From the NCBI GenBank assembly GCA_016744355.1, contig JADGEN010000018.1, forward strand, positions 1 to 50,007: 50,007 bases of DNA, read 5' to 3'. Of the stretch, positions 1 to 8,985 are shown one piece after another (the stretch's first letter is position 1; the number at the start of each line of letters is the position of its first letter). The DNA is from Halieaceae bacterium. Lineage in GTDB: Bacteria > Pseudomonadota > Gammaproteobacteria > Pseudomonadales > Halieaceae. Below the pieces are notes generated by a model. The model worked only from the letters and a program-made list of their open reading frames with translations, ran no database searches and was not told where the DNA came from. The translations under genes were made by a program, and so were the position numbers.

Positions 1-345
1 GCCGAGGGCAAGGACAGCAACCATATTCCCACCACATCGGATTGTAATGTCTGTCACTCCACCGTCGCTTGGGAACCGGCCACGTTCAGTCACAGCGGGA
101 TAACGGGCAACTGCCAGAGTTGCCACAATGGTAGCACCGCCGAAGGCAAGGACAGCAACCATATTCCCACCACATCGGATTGTAATGTCTGTCACTCCAC
201 CGTCGCTTGGGAACCAGCCACGTTCAATCACAGCGGTATAACGGGTAATTGCCAGAGTTGCCATAACGGAAGCACGGCGACCGGCAAAGACAGCAACCAC
301 TTTCAGACCACTCTGGACTGTAGCAGCTGCCATTCCACTGCGGCG
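1..345 (+). repeat. 138-bp in-frame tandem repeat inside cytochrome gene
   Basis: Units start at 1, 139 and 277. Units 1 and 2 differ at 10 of 138 positions, and only one change alters a residue (Ser to Asn). Bases 7-77 of unit 1 are identical to the matching part of unit 2, while eight changes fall in the last 60 bases. Unit 3 is diverged and keeps only its first haem motif in register. The array probably extends upstream of the window. Confidence 0.9.
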
Positions 346-669
346 TGGTTGCCAGATAGCTTCCGCCACAGTTCTCCCAACTATCCCGGGCAGCACAATG
401 AAAATCTGGGTTGCACAGATTGCCATACTAGTAATGCACAAACACTGCTATGGCCATTTGGCGCTTACCAACCGGCGTGTGCTGGCTGTCACGCAAACGA
501 CTACGACCAGGGGGCGCATAAAAAACACGAGAACCCTGATGTGAAGTACAACGTATCTGAACTGCGGGACTGTTCTGGCGCGTGCCACATTTATACCAAT
601 TCGTCCTTGACCACTATCAAGGACTCCATATTTGGTGAACACCGGGTGGGGGATAGAGACTTTGATTAA
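1..669 (+). CDS. Multihaem cytochrome c, C-terminal part (5' end outside window)
   Basis: The frame is open from the first base and ends at 667-669, giving the last 222 residues of a c-type cytochrome. Seven canonical CxxCH haem-binding motifs are visible (window residues 15-19, 38-42, 61-65, 84-88, 107-111, 138-142, 160-164), plus a C-x3-CH variant at 191-196. The N-terminal part is made of 46-residue repeats carrying two haem motifs each, with many extra His residues that could be distal haem ligands. No membrane anchor is visible at the C terminus. The protein must be exported for haem attachment and probably acts in periplasmic or extracellular electron transfer. The next gene overlaps or abuts the stop codon, so they are likely co-transcribed. 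Total length, haem number and signal peptide cannot be judged because the start lies upstream. Confidence 0.9.
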   Translation, partial: AEGKDSNHIPTTSDCNVCHSTVAWEPATFSHSGITGNCQSCHNGSTAEGKDSNHIPTTSDCNVCHSTVAWEPATFNHSGITGNCQSCHNGSTATGKDSNHFQTTLDCSSCHSTAAWLPDSFRHSSPNYPGQHNENLGCTDCHTSNAQTLLWPFGAYQPACAGCHANDYDQGAHKKHENPDVKYNVSELRDCSGACHIYTNSSLTTIKDSIFGEHRVGDRDFD

Positions 670-2398
670 CCCCGGACATACCGGTCAACGAGCGGACTGG
701 CAAGGCTGGTCACTGCTGTGCGTGTTGCTGATTATATCTATTGCAGCAAAGGCTTACGGCGCCCAGGACCCTGTGGTTCCTTCACTGGATGATCGCCAAC
801 AGGTCGACATACAACTCAAAAAGGCTGCCAAGCTTTACAGCAACAGGGAATACGCAGCCGCCGCGATAATCTATCAACGTTTGAGTTCGGCGCCCAATGC
901 GGATCAATCTGCCTGGGCTCTGGAGCTTTATGGTGTTTGCATGGAACAGCAGGGGGAGCATGAAACGGCGCTTGTAATTTATGATAACTGGCTGGCCCAA
1001 TACGCTGGTGCTTCCGGTGAGATTCGTGTGCAGCAGCGCCGGGTTGCTTTGCTTACGGCCAGCGCTGAACCACAGTCCGCCCGCCGATTGGCGAAACAGC
1101 GCAGTAGCGACACTCAGGTATACGGAAGTACGTCTCTTATGTATCGCGGCCTGCGTCGTAAGGTTGAAGACCAGGATCCTGAGACTGCTGTCTCATCCCT
1201 GGCCGGCGACCTGGACCTGCATTTAAGCACCGGCAGCGGCAGTTTTTTGTGGCGTAGTAGGATCAGCGGCGGCTATCTCAGTGACCAGTCGCAAAGGAGT
1301 GTGTCAGATGGCAGGGTTAGCAACCTCTATGTCAGTCTCATGCATGAGCCCACTGGCGCGGAACTGACTGTCGGCCGTCAACGCGTGAGTGAAAACGGTA
1401 TTTACGGCTACTTTGATGGAGCCAGTTTTCGCTACCCGATGAATGACCTGATCACATTTTCGCTGCTGGGAGGATCAGTGAGTACCTCCAGCAAGGACGC
1501 ACCGAGCAATGATCACCAGGCCTATGGCTTTGGTACTGAATTTCATCTTGCTAATCCAGGGTTGCGACTACAGCTCTACGCTATGGAGCAAACTTTCGAC
1601 GGCTTGACGGAGCGACGTGCGGTGGGCGGTGAGATCTCCTATTTCAATGACTTTTCTCATTACCTGTTAATAGCCGACTACGATACCAAGTTCAAGGAGA
1701 TAAATAACTTGATGTTCAACGGTAGTTGGGAGTTAGGCGATGTCACTAACCTTGCTCTATCGTTGGGTTATCAGCGCAGTCCGTTCTTGAGCGCGACCAA
1801 TGCCGTGATTGGCGAGTTCGATGTAGATCTGGACCGGCTCGTTGCTGAGCTGGATGATGGACTTGATATTTACGATGCCGCGCTGGAGAAAACCGCACTG
1901 AGTCGTTACGCCTCGTTGGTGGTCAATCGACAGTTGTCAGATAGCCTGCGTGTGATAGGTGAAGCTTTCTATTATCAATTGAGCGACCTGCCTCAGTATG
2001 ACCCGGCATTCGAGACACCGGATTCCGATGTAAACACTACATTGGGCCTACAGTTGGTCTGGGGGGATGCCTTGTTTACCGACGATATCCTAAGTACCGG
2101 AGTGCGCTATACCGCAGGTGACGTTGCCAATAACGCCACCTTATTTATCGATGAAAAACTACGCTTTGATCACGGTTTAGATCTAACTGTCAGGCTTTCG
2201 GCATCACGTCGCTGGTTCGAGGATCTCGATCAGGAGGCATATACCCTCAGGCCGGGCGTGCGTCTGGACTGGTATATCACGCCAGATTTTTTGCTGGATC
2301 TGGAACTCGGTTATGAGTGGTTGCTGCAGGAATTTCAATCCGATGACTTTCAGGTACACCAGGGCTTCGCGATGGTGGGTTTGCGCAAGAGGTTCTAA
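662..2398 (+). CDS. TPR-containing outer-membrane beta-barrel protein
   Basis: I do not recognise a named family. A signal peptide (hydrophobic WSLLCVLLIISIAA, probable cleavage after AYGA) is followed by a short TPR-like helical region over roughly residues 45-150. A long stretch of alternating polar/hydrophobic strands then runs to a C-terminal Phe, the usual end of an outer-membrane barrel. Helical periplasmic repeats plus a barrel recall the layout of PgaA or BcsC exporters, though no homology is claimed. The frame is open from TTG 632, but GGGGGA at 648-653 sits eight bases before TTG 662, right at the cytochrome stop, so 662 is preferred. The position directly after a multihaem cytochrome suggests an export pore or electron conduit for it (inference). 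Confidence 0.7.
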   Translation: MINPGHTGQRADWQGWSLLCVLLIISIAAKAYGAQDPVVPSLDDRQQVDIQLKKAAKLYSNREYAAAAIIYQRLSSAPNADQSAWALELYGVCMEQQGEHETALVIYDNWLAQYAGASGEIRVQQRRVALLTASAEPQSARRLAKQRSSDTQVYGSTSLMYRGLRRKVEDQDPETAVSSLAGDLDLHLSTGSGSFLWRSRISGGYLSDQSQRSVSDGRVSNLYVSLMHEPTGAELTVGRQRVSENGIYGYFDGASFRYPMNDLITFSLLGGSVSTSSKDAPSNDHQAYGFGTEFHLANPGLRLQLYAMEQTFDGLTERRAVGGEISYFNDFSHYLLIADYDTKFKEINNLMFNGSWELGDVTNLALSLGYQRSPFLSATNAVIGEFDVDLDRLVAELDDGLDIYDAALEKTALSRYASLVVNRQLSDSLRVIGEAFYYQLSDLPQYDPAFETPDSDVNTTLGLQLVWGDALFTDDILSTGVRYTAGDVANNATLFIDEKLRFDHGLDLTVRLSASRRWFEDLDQEAYTLRPGVRLDWYITPDFLLDLELGYEWLLQEFQSDDFQVHQGFAMVGLRKRF

Positions 2399-2440
2399 GC
2401 CGATACATACCCAGTCTGAATTGTGGAGTACTGGTCTGAG

Positions 2441-4330
2441 ATGAAGATGAAGTGCGAAAAATTGCTATGCTCAGTGATGATTACTTTGGTCTGTGCATGC
2501 AACGTACTGGCAGCCAACGAGCCCGGCTCCGGCCAGCAAGTCGAGGCTATCAAGGCGCAGGCACTGGAACTGAACCGCGATCTGTTACTACTGAAGGAGG
2601 AAATACTGTACCCCAATGATTCGCGCCTGACAGTGTTTCTATCCCTGGAGGTAGAGGAGTTCTCCTCCCTTGAAACGGTAGAATTGAGCATTGACGGCAG
2701 GCGGTTGGTCTCCTACCAGTACACGCAGCGGGAGTTGGACGCCTTGCGTCAGGGCGGCGTTCATCGGCTGTATATGGGTAAGGTCAACGCCGGCGAATAC
2801 GAAGTGGTCGCTGTGTATACCGGTAAGGGGGCAGAGGGCCGAAATTTCCGGGGGGTGAGAAAACTTACGCTGAAAAAGACCAGCGGTGAGAAGAAGCTTG
2901 AGCTAAAAATAGTAGATTCCACTGACCCACAGCAACCCGAACTTTTCTTTGTCCATCGCACAGCACAGGCAGCGGGTTCGCTACGCTACGGCACCACGCT
3001 ATTTTACTATTTTCAGCGGGACTATTTTAACGCACTGACCGAGCTGATGATGGCGCGGCAACTCGATGAAGTGGAAGCGTACGAGGACACTGCTGAACTA
3101 TTGCAAAGTGGTGCGAGCCTGTCCTACGGTATGGAGCGCGCAGCCGAGAAAATATTTACCAGCCTATTGACTGAGCGCGACGCATCGATTGATCGCGACA
3201 GGGCCTGGTTTTACCTGGGCAAACTAGCCTGGAAAAGGGCTGATCTAAATAGCGCCTACGCGGCTCTTGAAAAAATGTCGCCCACATATCAGGGGCAGCT
3301 GACGTCGGAGGCAAATTACTTGCGGGCGTCAATCAGCCTTCGCCGCGGTGAAGAGTTACTGGCGGCTAGCTACGAAACGCTATTGCCCATCGATTCTCCC
3401 TGGTTGTATTACCACTATTATAATTTGGCAGCGAGCCATGCCGATAGAGGGGAGTGGGGCGAGGCAATCGGTTATTTTCAACGGGTTGTGGAGTCACCTT
3501 TGTCGGCGCCGGAAATAAAATCACTGCGTGACAAGGCGCTGACTGCGTCTGGGTACGCGTATCTGGCAATCGAAAACTATGATCAGGCAGCGCAGGACTT
3601 TAGTCGGGTAAGGCTGGACAGCCCTTTGGTAGATCGTGCCTTGTTAGGTTATGGCTGGGCGTATAGCGAGATGGGTGATTATCATTCTGCAGTCAGTTCA
3701 TGGAAAGCTCTCGCAGAGCGTTCTTTGATGAGTGACAGCGCCCGCGAAGGCCAGTTGGCGCTCGCTTACGCCTATGAAAAATTGGGACGACAGCGTGATG
3801 CGCTGGAACAATATCGACGTGCGGGTAAAGTCTACAAAACGGAAATGGCCGCAGTACAGATGGCTAGAAGTGCCCTCAATGATAGCGAGCTGCCGCCGCT
3901 TCTTGACGTCGCCGACGATTACACACAGGACTGGCTGGGCGAACAGGATGTACTGCCCCAAGTCGCACACCAGCCATATTTACGCCAACTGCTCAGCCGG
4001 CATCATATACAGTATGCACTGCGCGAGTTAAGGGACATGCATAACATGACTCGCTATCTGTCGCGGGTAGTCCTGGATCTGGAGCAGCTATCAGCTGAGG
4101 ACGAGGCCCAGCAGTCTTCATACGCGCCGCGTATCCAGGATTTGTTTAAGCGAGCGCATGCACAGCAATTGCAGATGCAATTCAGCTTGCAACTGGCACA
4201 GGGGCGTGTCCGCGAATTGGCGATCACTGAATTGCAGCAACAGGGGGACAAGTTGCACCGGGCACTGGGGCAATCACTTTTGGCAGTAGCCAGGCTCTAC
4301 GATTCGGGTAGTCCTAAGGTGCAGCCATGA
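2441..4330 (+). CDS. Exported TPR protein, about 629 aa
   Basis: A signal peptide (MKMKCEKLL then a hydrophobic core, probable cleavage after VLA) leads into a beta-rich region over about residues 50-150 that contains an immunoglobulin-like strand pattern. Many tetratricopeptide-like helical pairs follow (about 180-480), for example around LGYGWAYSEMGDYHSAVSSW and LALAYAYEKLGRQRDALEQY. The C terminus is Gln-rich and likely coiled coil. TPR arrays in the periplasm usually act as assembly scaffolds. The frame is open from GTG 2423. ATG 2441 is preferred because GGAG at 2425-2428 precedes it and the signal peptide then begins properly. The stop overlaps the next start by four bases, which implies translational coupling. 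Specific function unknown. Confidence 0.75.
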   Translation: MKMKCEKLLCSVMITLVCACNVLAANEPGSGQQVEAIKAQALELNRDLLLLKEEILYPNDSRLTVFLSLEVEEFSSLETVELSIDGRRLVSYQYTQRELDALRQGGVHRLYMGKVNAGEYEVVAVYTGKGAEGRNFRGVRKLTLKKTSGEKKLELKIVDSTDPQQPELFFVHRTAQAAGSLRYGTTLFYYFQRDYFNALTELMMARQLDEVEAYEDTAELLQSGASLSYGMERAAEKIFTSLLTERDASIDRDRAWFYLGKLAWKRADLNSAYAALEKMSPTYQGQLTSEANYLRASISLRRGEELLAASYETLLPIDSPWLYYHYYNLAASHADRGEWGEAIGYFQRVVESPLSAPEIKSLRDKALTASGYAYLAIENYDQAAQDFSRVRLDSPLVDRALLGYGWAYSEMGDYHSAVSSWKALAERSLMSDSAREGQLALAYAYEKLGRQRDALEQYRRAGKVYKTEMAAVQMARSALNDSELPPLLDVADDYTQDWLGEQDVLPQVAHQPYLRQLLSRHHIQYALRELRDMHNMTRYLSRVVLDLEQLSAEDEAQQSSYAPRIQDLFKRAHAQQLQMQFSLQLAQGRVRELAITELQQQGDKLHRALGQSLLAVARLYDSGSPKVQP

Positions 4331-7300
4331 TTCGGCTATGCCTGTCTCTGGTGTTGTTAACACTGGCTGTAAGCGACGGGCCTGCTGCGCAGGCACAGTC
4401 CCAAACAACGATAATGGCTGCAACATCTCCGGCGATTTTTCCGGACCAGGAAGAGCCGCGCCTGAAAGGGACTTTGGAAGAGATGCTGGATAAGCATGCC
4501 GATGTTCTGGAAGTCATCTCCAGTGACAACATTCGCTTGCAATTGCGGCATCGCCAGGTGGGCATTCATCCGGAAGATGAGGAACTTGATGTGTTCGTCA
4601 CGCAACTGCTGTTGTCCTTGCGTAAGTTCGAAGGTAGCGGGGAATCATCCGGAGCGACTTTGCAAGACCTGCAGCAAGCAACTCTACTTGAGAATGACCA
4701 GAACTTACCTGAACCCGACTTGCACAAACTGGAGAGCGCTTACCGCGATGTGTTGGAGACCAACACTGATCTCGCCGTTCGCCAACGTGTGCAGCATCGT
4801 CTGGCGGATATTAAGTTGCAGCAAGGCGAAGCCGCCTTGTCCGGGGAAGATAGCAACGACAGTGGGGCTTACTTCGCAGAGTCGATCAATGCCTATGAGG
4901 CTTTGCTGCGCGACAACCCTGAGAGTCCACTGAGCGACCAGTGGCTATACCAGTTGTCCAAAGCCTATGCGTTCAACGGACAAACTGACAAATCTATCGT
5001 GGCGCTTGAGCAGTTGAGCAGTGCGTATCCCGATTCTCCCCATGTGCCAGAAGCCGAATTCCGTAAAGCGGAAAGCTACTTTGCGGCAGGAGACTACGGT
5101 AGCGCCGACTTCGCTTATACCCGCGTGAGCGAATATGGGGAAGCAAGCCCTTATTATGTGAATGCGCTGTACATGCAGGGCTGGTCCCGGTTTAAACAGA
5201 GTAATTATCGTCGCGCCATCGAGCCATTAACAGCAACGATCGATTATGTAATGCCTACGGGTAATACTATGGCGACAATAGATCGAGGCCAGCGCGAAAT
5301 AGTACAGGACTGTTTACGGGCGTTAGCTTTAACTTTTAGCTATCTCGATGGCGCGCAATCGATAGCCCAAACTTACGACCAGCTAGGTTCGCGCTCATAC
5401 CTGCCCCTATTGTACGTACAACTTGGGGACCTCTATTTGGCACAGGAGCGATATGGTGACAGCGCGGAAACCTATAAGTCCTACATTCGTAGCTTTCCCA
5501 ATTCCAGCGAGGCCCCCGATTTCCAGATACGGGCTATTGAATCCTACGAGGTAGGTGGTTTTCCACCTTTGGTAGCGCAAGAAAAGCAATTATACCTGGA
5601 GTATTTCTCCCTAAATGGGATCTACTGGCAGGGTAGGGACGAAGTGCAGCGGGCCGGGGTTCGACGATACCTGCAGCAATTTACGCAAGAACTGGCTAAT
5701 TACAATTACGTTTTAGCGCAACAGCAGGCCATCCCCGGAGAGCAGTCCGCCGTGGCGAAGGAACATTACCAGGCCGCCGAAAACTACTTTCAGTCGTTTA
5801 TTGAAAATTTTCCGGAAGACGACCGGGTCCCCTTTATGGGCTTTCTGTTGGGAGAAACTCGCTTTGTGCTCGCTGACTACCCGGGGGCAATCGATGCATA
5901 CGAGTGGGTCGCCTATGATTTCAGCGATTATGAAAAGGCAGCCGATGCGGCTTATTCAGCCATTCTCGCCTACGAGCAGCTAGGGAAGGAGGGAGACAAT
6001 CAAGCCGACCAAAAGCGCACAGAGAGTGAGCTCAGGTTTGTTGCCACTTTTGACACAGATCCCCGGGCACCGTCCATTCTGGGGAATGCTGCTGCCGCGC
6101 TGATGCAGTCGGGTAAGTTTGATCAGGCTTTCCAGGTCGCCTCTATGTTAGTCGGGTGGCAGCCTGCGCCCGATCCGGACCTTCTCGATACCGCGCGACT
6201 GGTGCGGGCGCACAGTCTTTTTGAACTTAAGCGATACCCCGATGCAGAGCTGGCCTACAAGAGTGCCTTGTCGGGGATGCGCGTGGAAGACAAGCGTCAC
6301 CCTGGAGCCCTTGAGCACTTGGCGGCCAGCATTTACCGGCAGGGAGAACAAGCGGTTGTCGCACAGGACTACCACGCAGCCGCGCAGCAGTTTGAACGGG
6401 TGATAACTGCGGCGCCGTTATCACCGACCCGTGTCAATGCGCAGTTTGACGCAGCTATGAATTATACCAAGGCAGGGGAGCTGGAGCAGGCTAACGTGTT
6501 GCTGCTTGATTTCCGCAACCGCTTTCCCAATCACGCGCTGGCCGCTTCTGTTGGAGCAAATTTGGTGAGCAATTACGAGCAGTTGGAACACTGGCAATCT
6601 GCCGCTGTGGAGCTCGATATTATTGCAGGCGTACAACCCCAGGAAGAGCGGGAGCGGCAGGCGCTGTACCTCTCGGCCAGCTACTATGATCGATCCGGGG
6701 AAACTGAGCTGGCTATACTACGCTATCGAAGCTACGCGAACGCTTGGCCACAACCGTTCGCCACTCGTATGGAGGCTATGAATCGGTTGGCGGAGCTGTA
6801 TCAGCTAACCGAGCAGCCGCAGAAGCGGCGCTTCTGGTTAGCCAAAACCATCGCCGCTCATGACCAGGCTGGCGCGGGGCAGTCCCAGCGCTCTCTTTAT
6901 CTGGCAGCATTTTCCTCCAGCATTCTTGCCGAGGATGAGTATCAAAGTTTCAGCGCGATCAAACTAGGCTACCCGATCAAAGCGTCGCTTAAGCGGAAAA
7001 GGACTGCCATGGGGCGGGCCGTGGTCGCCTATCAAAAGACAGAGGCATACGGTGTGCAGCAGTTCGGTACATTGGCAACCTACGGCTTAGGGCGTATATA
7101 TCAGCAGCTGGGTGCTGACCTGATGGCTTCCGAGCGACCTGAGACGCTCAGCGAAATGGCTCTAGAGCAATACGAAATGCTGCTCGAAGAGCAGGCTTAT
7201 CCATTCGAGGAAAAAGCTATCAGTATCTACGAAACAAATACCCGGCGCAGCCGAAACGGCCTGTACGATGAGTGGGTGCGTAAGAGCTTCACTGCCTTGG

Positions 7301-7368
7301 GTGAGCTACTGCCAGTGCGTTACGGAAAACTGGAAAGGAGAATCGACTTCAGCGGAGAGATTTACTAA
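4327..7368 (+). CDS. Large exported TPR protein, 1013 aa
   Basis: A signal peptide with probable cleavage after AQAQA is followed by a nearly continuous array of TPR/Sel1-like helical repeats, for example around QLSKAYAFNGQTDKSIVALE, PHVPEAEFRKAESYFAAGDY and LGETRFVLADYPGAIDAYEW. There are no transmembrane helices after the signal. Large periplasmic TPR proteins of this kind occur in gliding-motility-like and outer-membrane export clusters (general knowledge, not a homology claim). The start overlaps the upstream stop as ATGA, and the stop shares bases with the next start, so the genes are translationally coupled. The likely role is a periplasmic scaffold linking inner-membrane energy to the outer-membrane barrel. 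This is inferred from context only. Confidence 0.75.
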   Translation: MIRLCLSLVLLTLAVSDGPAAQAQSQTTIMAATSPAIFPDQEEPRLKGTLEEMLDKHADVLEVISSDNIRLQLRHRQVGIHPEDEELDVFVTQLLLSLRKFEGSGESSGATLQDLQQATLLENDQNLPEPDLHKLESAYRDVLETNTDLAVRQRVQHRLADIKLQQGEAALSGEDSNDSGAYFAESINAYEALLRDNPESPLSDQWLYQLSKAYAFNGQTDKSIVALEQLSSAYPDSPHVPEAEFRKAESYFAAGDYGSADFAYTRVSEYGEASPYYVNALYMQGWSRFKQSNYRRAIEPLTATIDYVMPTGNTMATIDRGQREIVQDCLRALALTFSYLDGAQSIAQTYDQLGSRSYLPLLYVQLGDLYLAQERYGDSAETYKSYIRSFPNSSEAPDFQIRAIESYEVGGFPPLVAQEKQLYLEYFSLNGIYWQGRDEVQRAGVRRYLQQFTQELANYNYVLAQQQAIPGEQSAVAKEHYQAAENYFQSFIENFPEDDRVPFMGFLLGETRFVLADYPGAIDAYEWVAYDFSDYEKAADAAYSAILAYEQLGKEGDNQADQKRTESELRFVATFDTDPRAPSILGNAAAALMQSGKFDQAFQVASMLVGWQPAPDPDLLDTARLVRAHSLFELKRYPDAELAYKSALSGMRVEDKRHPGALEHLAASIYRQGEQAVVAQDYHAAAQQFERVITAAPLSPTRVNAQFDAAMNYTKAGELEQANVLLLDFRNRFPNHALAASVGANLVSNYEQLEHWQSAAVELDIIAGVQPQEERERQALYLSASYYDRSGETELAILRYRSYANAWPQPFATRMEAMNRLAELYQLTEQPQKRRFWLAKTIAAHDQAGAGQSQRSLYLAAFSSSILAEDEYQSFSAIKLGYPIKASLKRKRTAMGRAVVAYQKTEAYGVQQFGTLATYGLGRIYQQLGADLMASERPETLSEMALEQYEMLLEEQAYPFEEKAISIYETNTRRSRNGLYDEWVRKSFTALGELLPVRYGKLERRIDFSGEIY

Positions 7369-8003
7369 TGCGATGGGCTATAGTTCAGTTTATTTTTGTA
7401 CAACTAATTTTAACAGGGTGTGCAGAGCAACCTCTGGTGGCAAATATCTCGACTGCGCCTGTCGAACTTCCAGGGGGCAACCCGTACCTGCAGGAGCGTC
7501 GTTCTGTTTCTACGGAGGCACAGCGCCGCTTTGCAAGGGCGCAGGTACTGATAGAGGAAAAAGAATGGCAGAGCGCGCGGCTGGAGCTGCAGGGTTTGAC
7601 GAAATCCTATCCGGAGCTGTCTGGTCCAAGCCTTAATCTCGCTCTGGTTAACCGGCAATTAGGTAACGTGAACGAGGCCCAGCATTGGTTCAAGAATAGT
7701 ATCAGCATCAATGCTAGAAATATCAGAGCCTATGATCAGTATGGCGTTTTCCTACGGGGACAAGGCCGGTTTGATGAGGCTGAAACCATTTATCTGCAGG
7801 CTCTGGAGCGATGGGAGGGGTCTGCGGAAACTCATCGTAATATCGGTATTTTATATGACCTGTACGTAGGCAAGTCAGAAGAGGCTCTGGGTCATTACTA
7901 TCGCTATCAGGCGCTGACCGGGGGTACGGACCGTGAAGTGGCGGCCTGGATTGCCGATCTGGAGCGCAGGCGCCGATCTGCAGGGCAGGGGGCGGGGTCA
8001 TGA
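7368..8003 (+). CDS. TPR lipoprotein, 211 aa
   Basis: The N terminus MRWAIVQFIFVQLILTGCAE has a classical lipobox (LTGC), so the protein should be lipid-anchored. Residue +2 after the Cys is Ala, which favours the outer membrane. Residues about 50-190 form three or four TPR units (RFARAQVLIEEKEWQSARLE, then YDQYGVFLRGQGRFDEAETI). The size and layout resemble PilF/PilW-type pilotin lipoproteins that help outer-membrane pores assemble, so a pilotin-like role for the upstream barrel is plausible but unproven. The start codon overlaps the upstream stop (TAATG), and the stop overlaps the next start (ATGA). Confidence 0.75.
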   Translation: MRWAIVQFIFVQLILTGCAEQPLVANISTAPVELPGGNPYLQERRSVSTEAQRRFARAQVLIEEKEWQSARLELQGLTKSYPELSGPSLNLALVNRQLGNVNEAQHWFKNSISINARNIRAYDQYGVFLRGQGRFDEAETIYLQALERWEGSAETHRNIGILYDLYVGKSEEALGHYYRYQALTGGTDREVAAWIADLERRRRSAGQGAGS

Positions 8004-8293
8004 TTGGTAAGCCGCTGCTGTCATTGCTATTAGCGCTATATTTAGTGAGTTCCCCAGCGCTTGGGCAGGAGCCGCTTATTACCCTGCACAGCATCGTAAG
8101 GGGGAATCAGGAACAACCCAAAGTGATGTACATCCTGCCCTGGCAGCAGCCGGGCGATGCGTTTTTTGAACAGGAATTTAATGCGAGGTTGACCGGTGAT
8201 CTATTTGTGCCTCTGGATCGGGAGGAATTTGTTCGCGATTTGAACTATCGGGCAATGAGCGGCGCCGCGCAACACCGCGACGATAACATTTAA
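8000..8293 (+). CDS. Small exported protein of unknown function, 97 aa
   Basis: A clear signal peptide (MIGKPLLSLLLALYLVSSPALG) is followed by a mature part of about 75 residues with the segment PKVMYILPWQQP, which looks conserved-like but which I cannot assign to a family. There are no Cys or further membrane segments. It is the last gene of the cytochrome/TPR run and overlaps the previous stop as ATGA, so it belongs to the same transcript. A convergent gene starts its 3' end 23 bases downstream. It may be a periplasmic accessory of the TPR machine (inference from position). Confidence 0.7.
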   Translation: MIGKPLLSLLLALYLVSSPALGQEPLITLHSIVRGNQEQPKVMYILPWQQPGDAFFEQEFNARLTGDLFVPLDREEFVRDLNYRAMSGAAQHRDDNI

Positions 8294-8315
8294 CGCCCCC
8301 GCTATATGTCGTACC

Positions 8316-8855
8316 TCAAATCAATAACAGCACAAAAATCACTGCCCCCGTAGCAGTGGTTAGCAAAGTAGAGCGTCTCAGTCGGGAAGATGAAATCCCC
8401 AGCCACAGACCACTTAACATGATGAAGATCAGGCCAATCGCAAATGCTTTTTGGAAGATCTTGAAGATGCTGGGGCCATGACCTTTATGAAGTTCGATCA
8501 TTCGGCTTTGTAGGTTGGGGCGAGCGTGAATGACTTCCACATCGCTGCCATTTAACTTGATTATATAGTGGTCTGATGAAGTTGGCCGGGTATACAGGGT
8601 TGCGCCCTTAACTTTAATATACTCAAAGCTGTAAGATTCCGCGCCCGCCTTGACCAATAATCCGGCTATATCAGCCTGCAGTGTGGGGGACTTCTTGTAT
8701 ATCATGGTCTCGCTGCTGCGATATATGGTCTCTTGCTCAACATTGCCCTTGACCCCTGCCAGGTAGAGGCCACCGGAAATGGCCACAAGCAGTACCGCAG
8801 GGGCAAAGAATGCCGCAAGATACATATGAATTGTAATAAGTAATTTGCGATTCAT
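8316..8855 (-). CDS. PepSY-associated transmembrane protein, 179 aa
   Basis: The protein has an N-terminal helix (about 8-33), a soluble middle part of about 100 residues and two C-terminal helices (about 133-153 and 160-179). The opening MNRKLLITIHMYLAAFFAPA with HxY, and the HKGHGP motif before the third helix, are typical of PepSY_TM proteins linked to iron uptake or ferric reductases. PepSY domains are commonly thought to bind peptides or modulate partner enzymes in the periplasm. The protein is short for the family, since full PepSY_TM proteins have four helices and 350-550 residues. The gene stands alone and is convergent with the cytochrome cluster. A role in haem or iron handling for that cluster is only a guess. 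Confidence 0.7.
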   Translation of the reverse strand: MNRKLLITIHMYLAAFFAPAVLLVAISGGLYLAGVKGNVEQETIYRSSETMIYKKSPTLQADIAGLLVKAGAESYSFEYIKVKGATLYTRPTSSDHYIIKLNGSDVEVIHARPNLQSRMIELHKGHGPSIFKIFQKAFAIGLIFIMLSGLWLGISSSRLRRSTLLTTATGAVIFVLLLI

Positions 8856-8985
8856 AAACTAGCTCCTGGCAAAGCCAAAGGTATTAACAAGTGTTAGAGG
8901 TGCTCACAAACTCTCTACGCTCGTATATTAGCACTACTATATTTCATATAGATTGAAGCCACTACAATCAGCCCCGGCAGAGCTG

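Noticed and set aside
1-345. CRISPR-like direct repeats
   Set aside because: The repeats are in-frame coding units with haem motifs and no unique spacers, so this is a cytochrome repeat.
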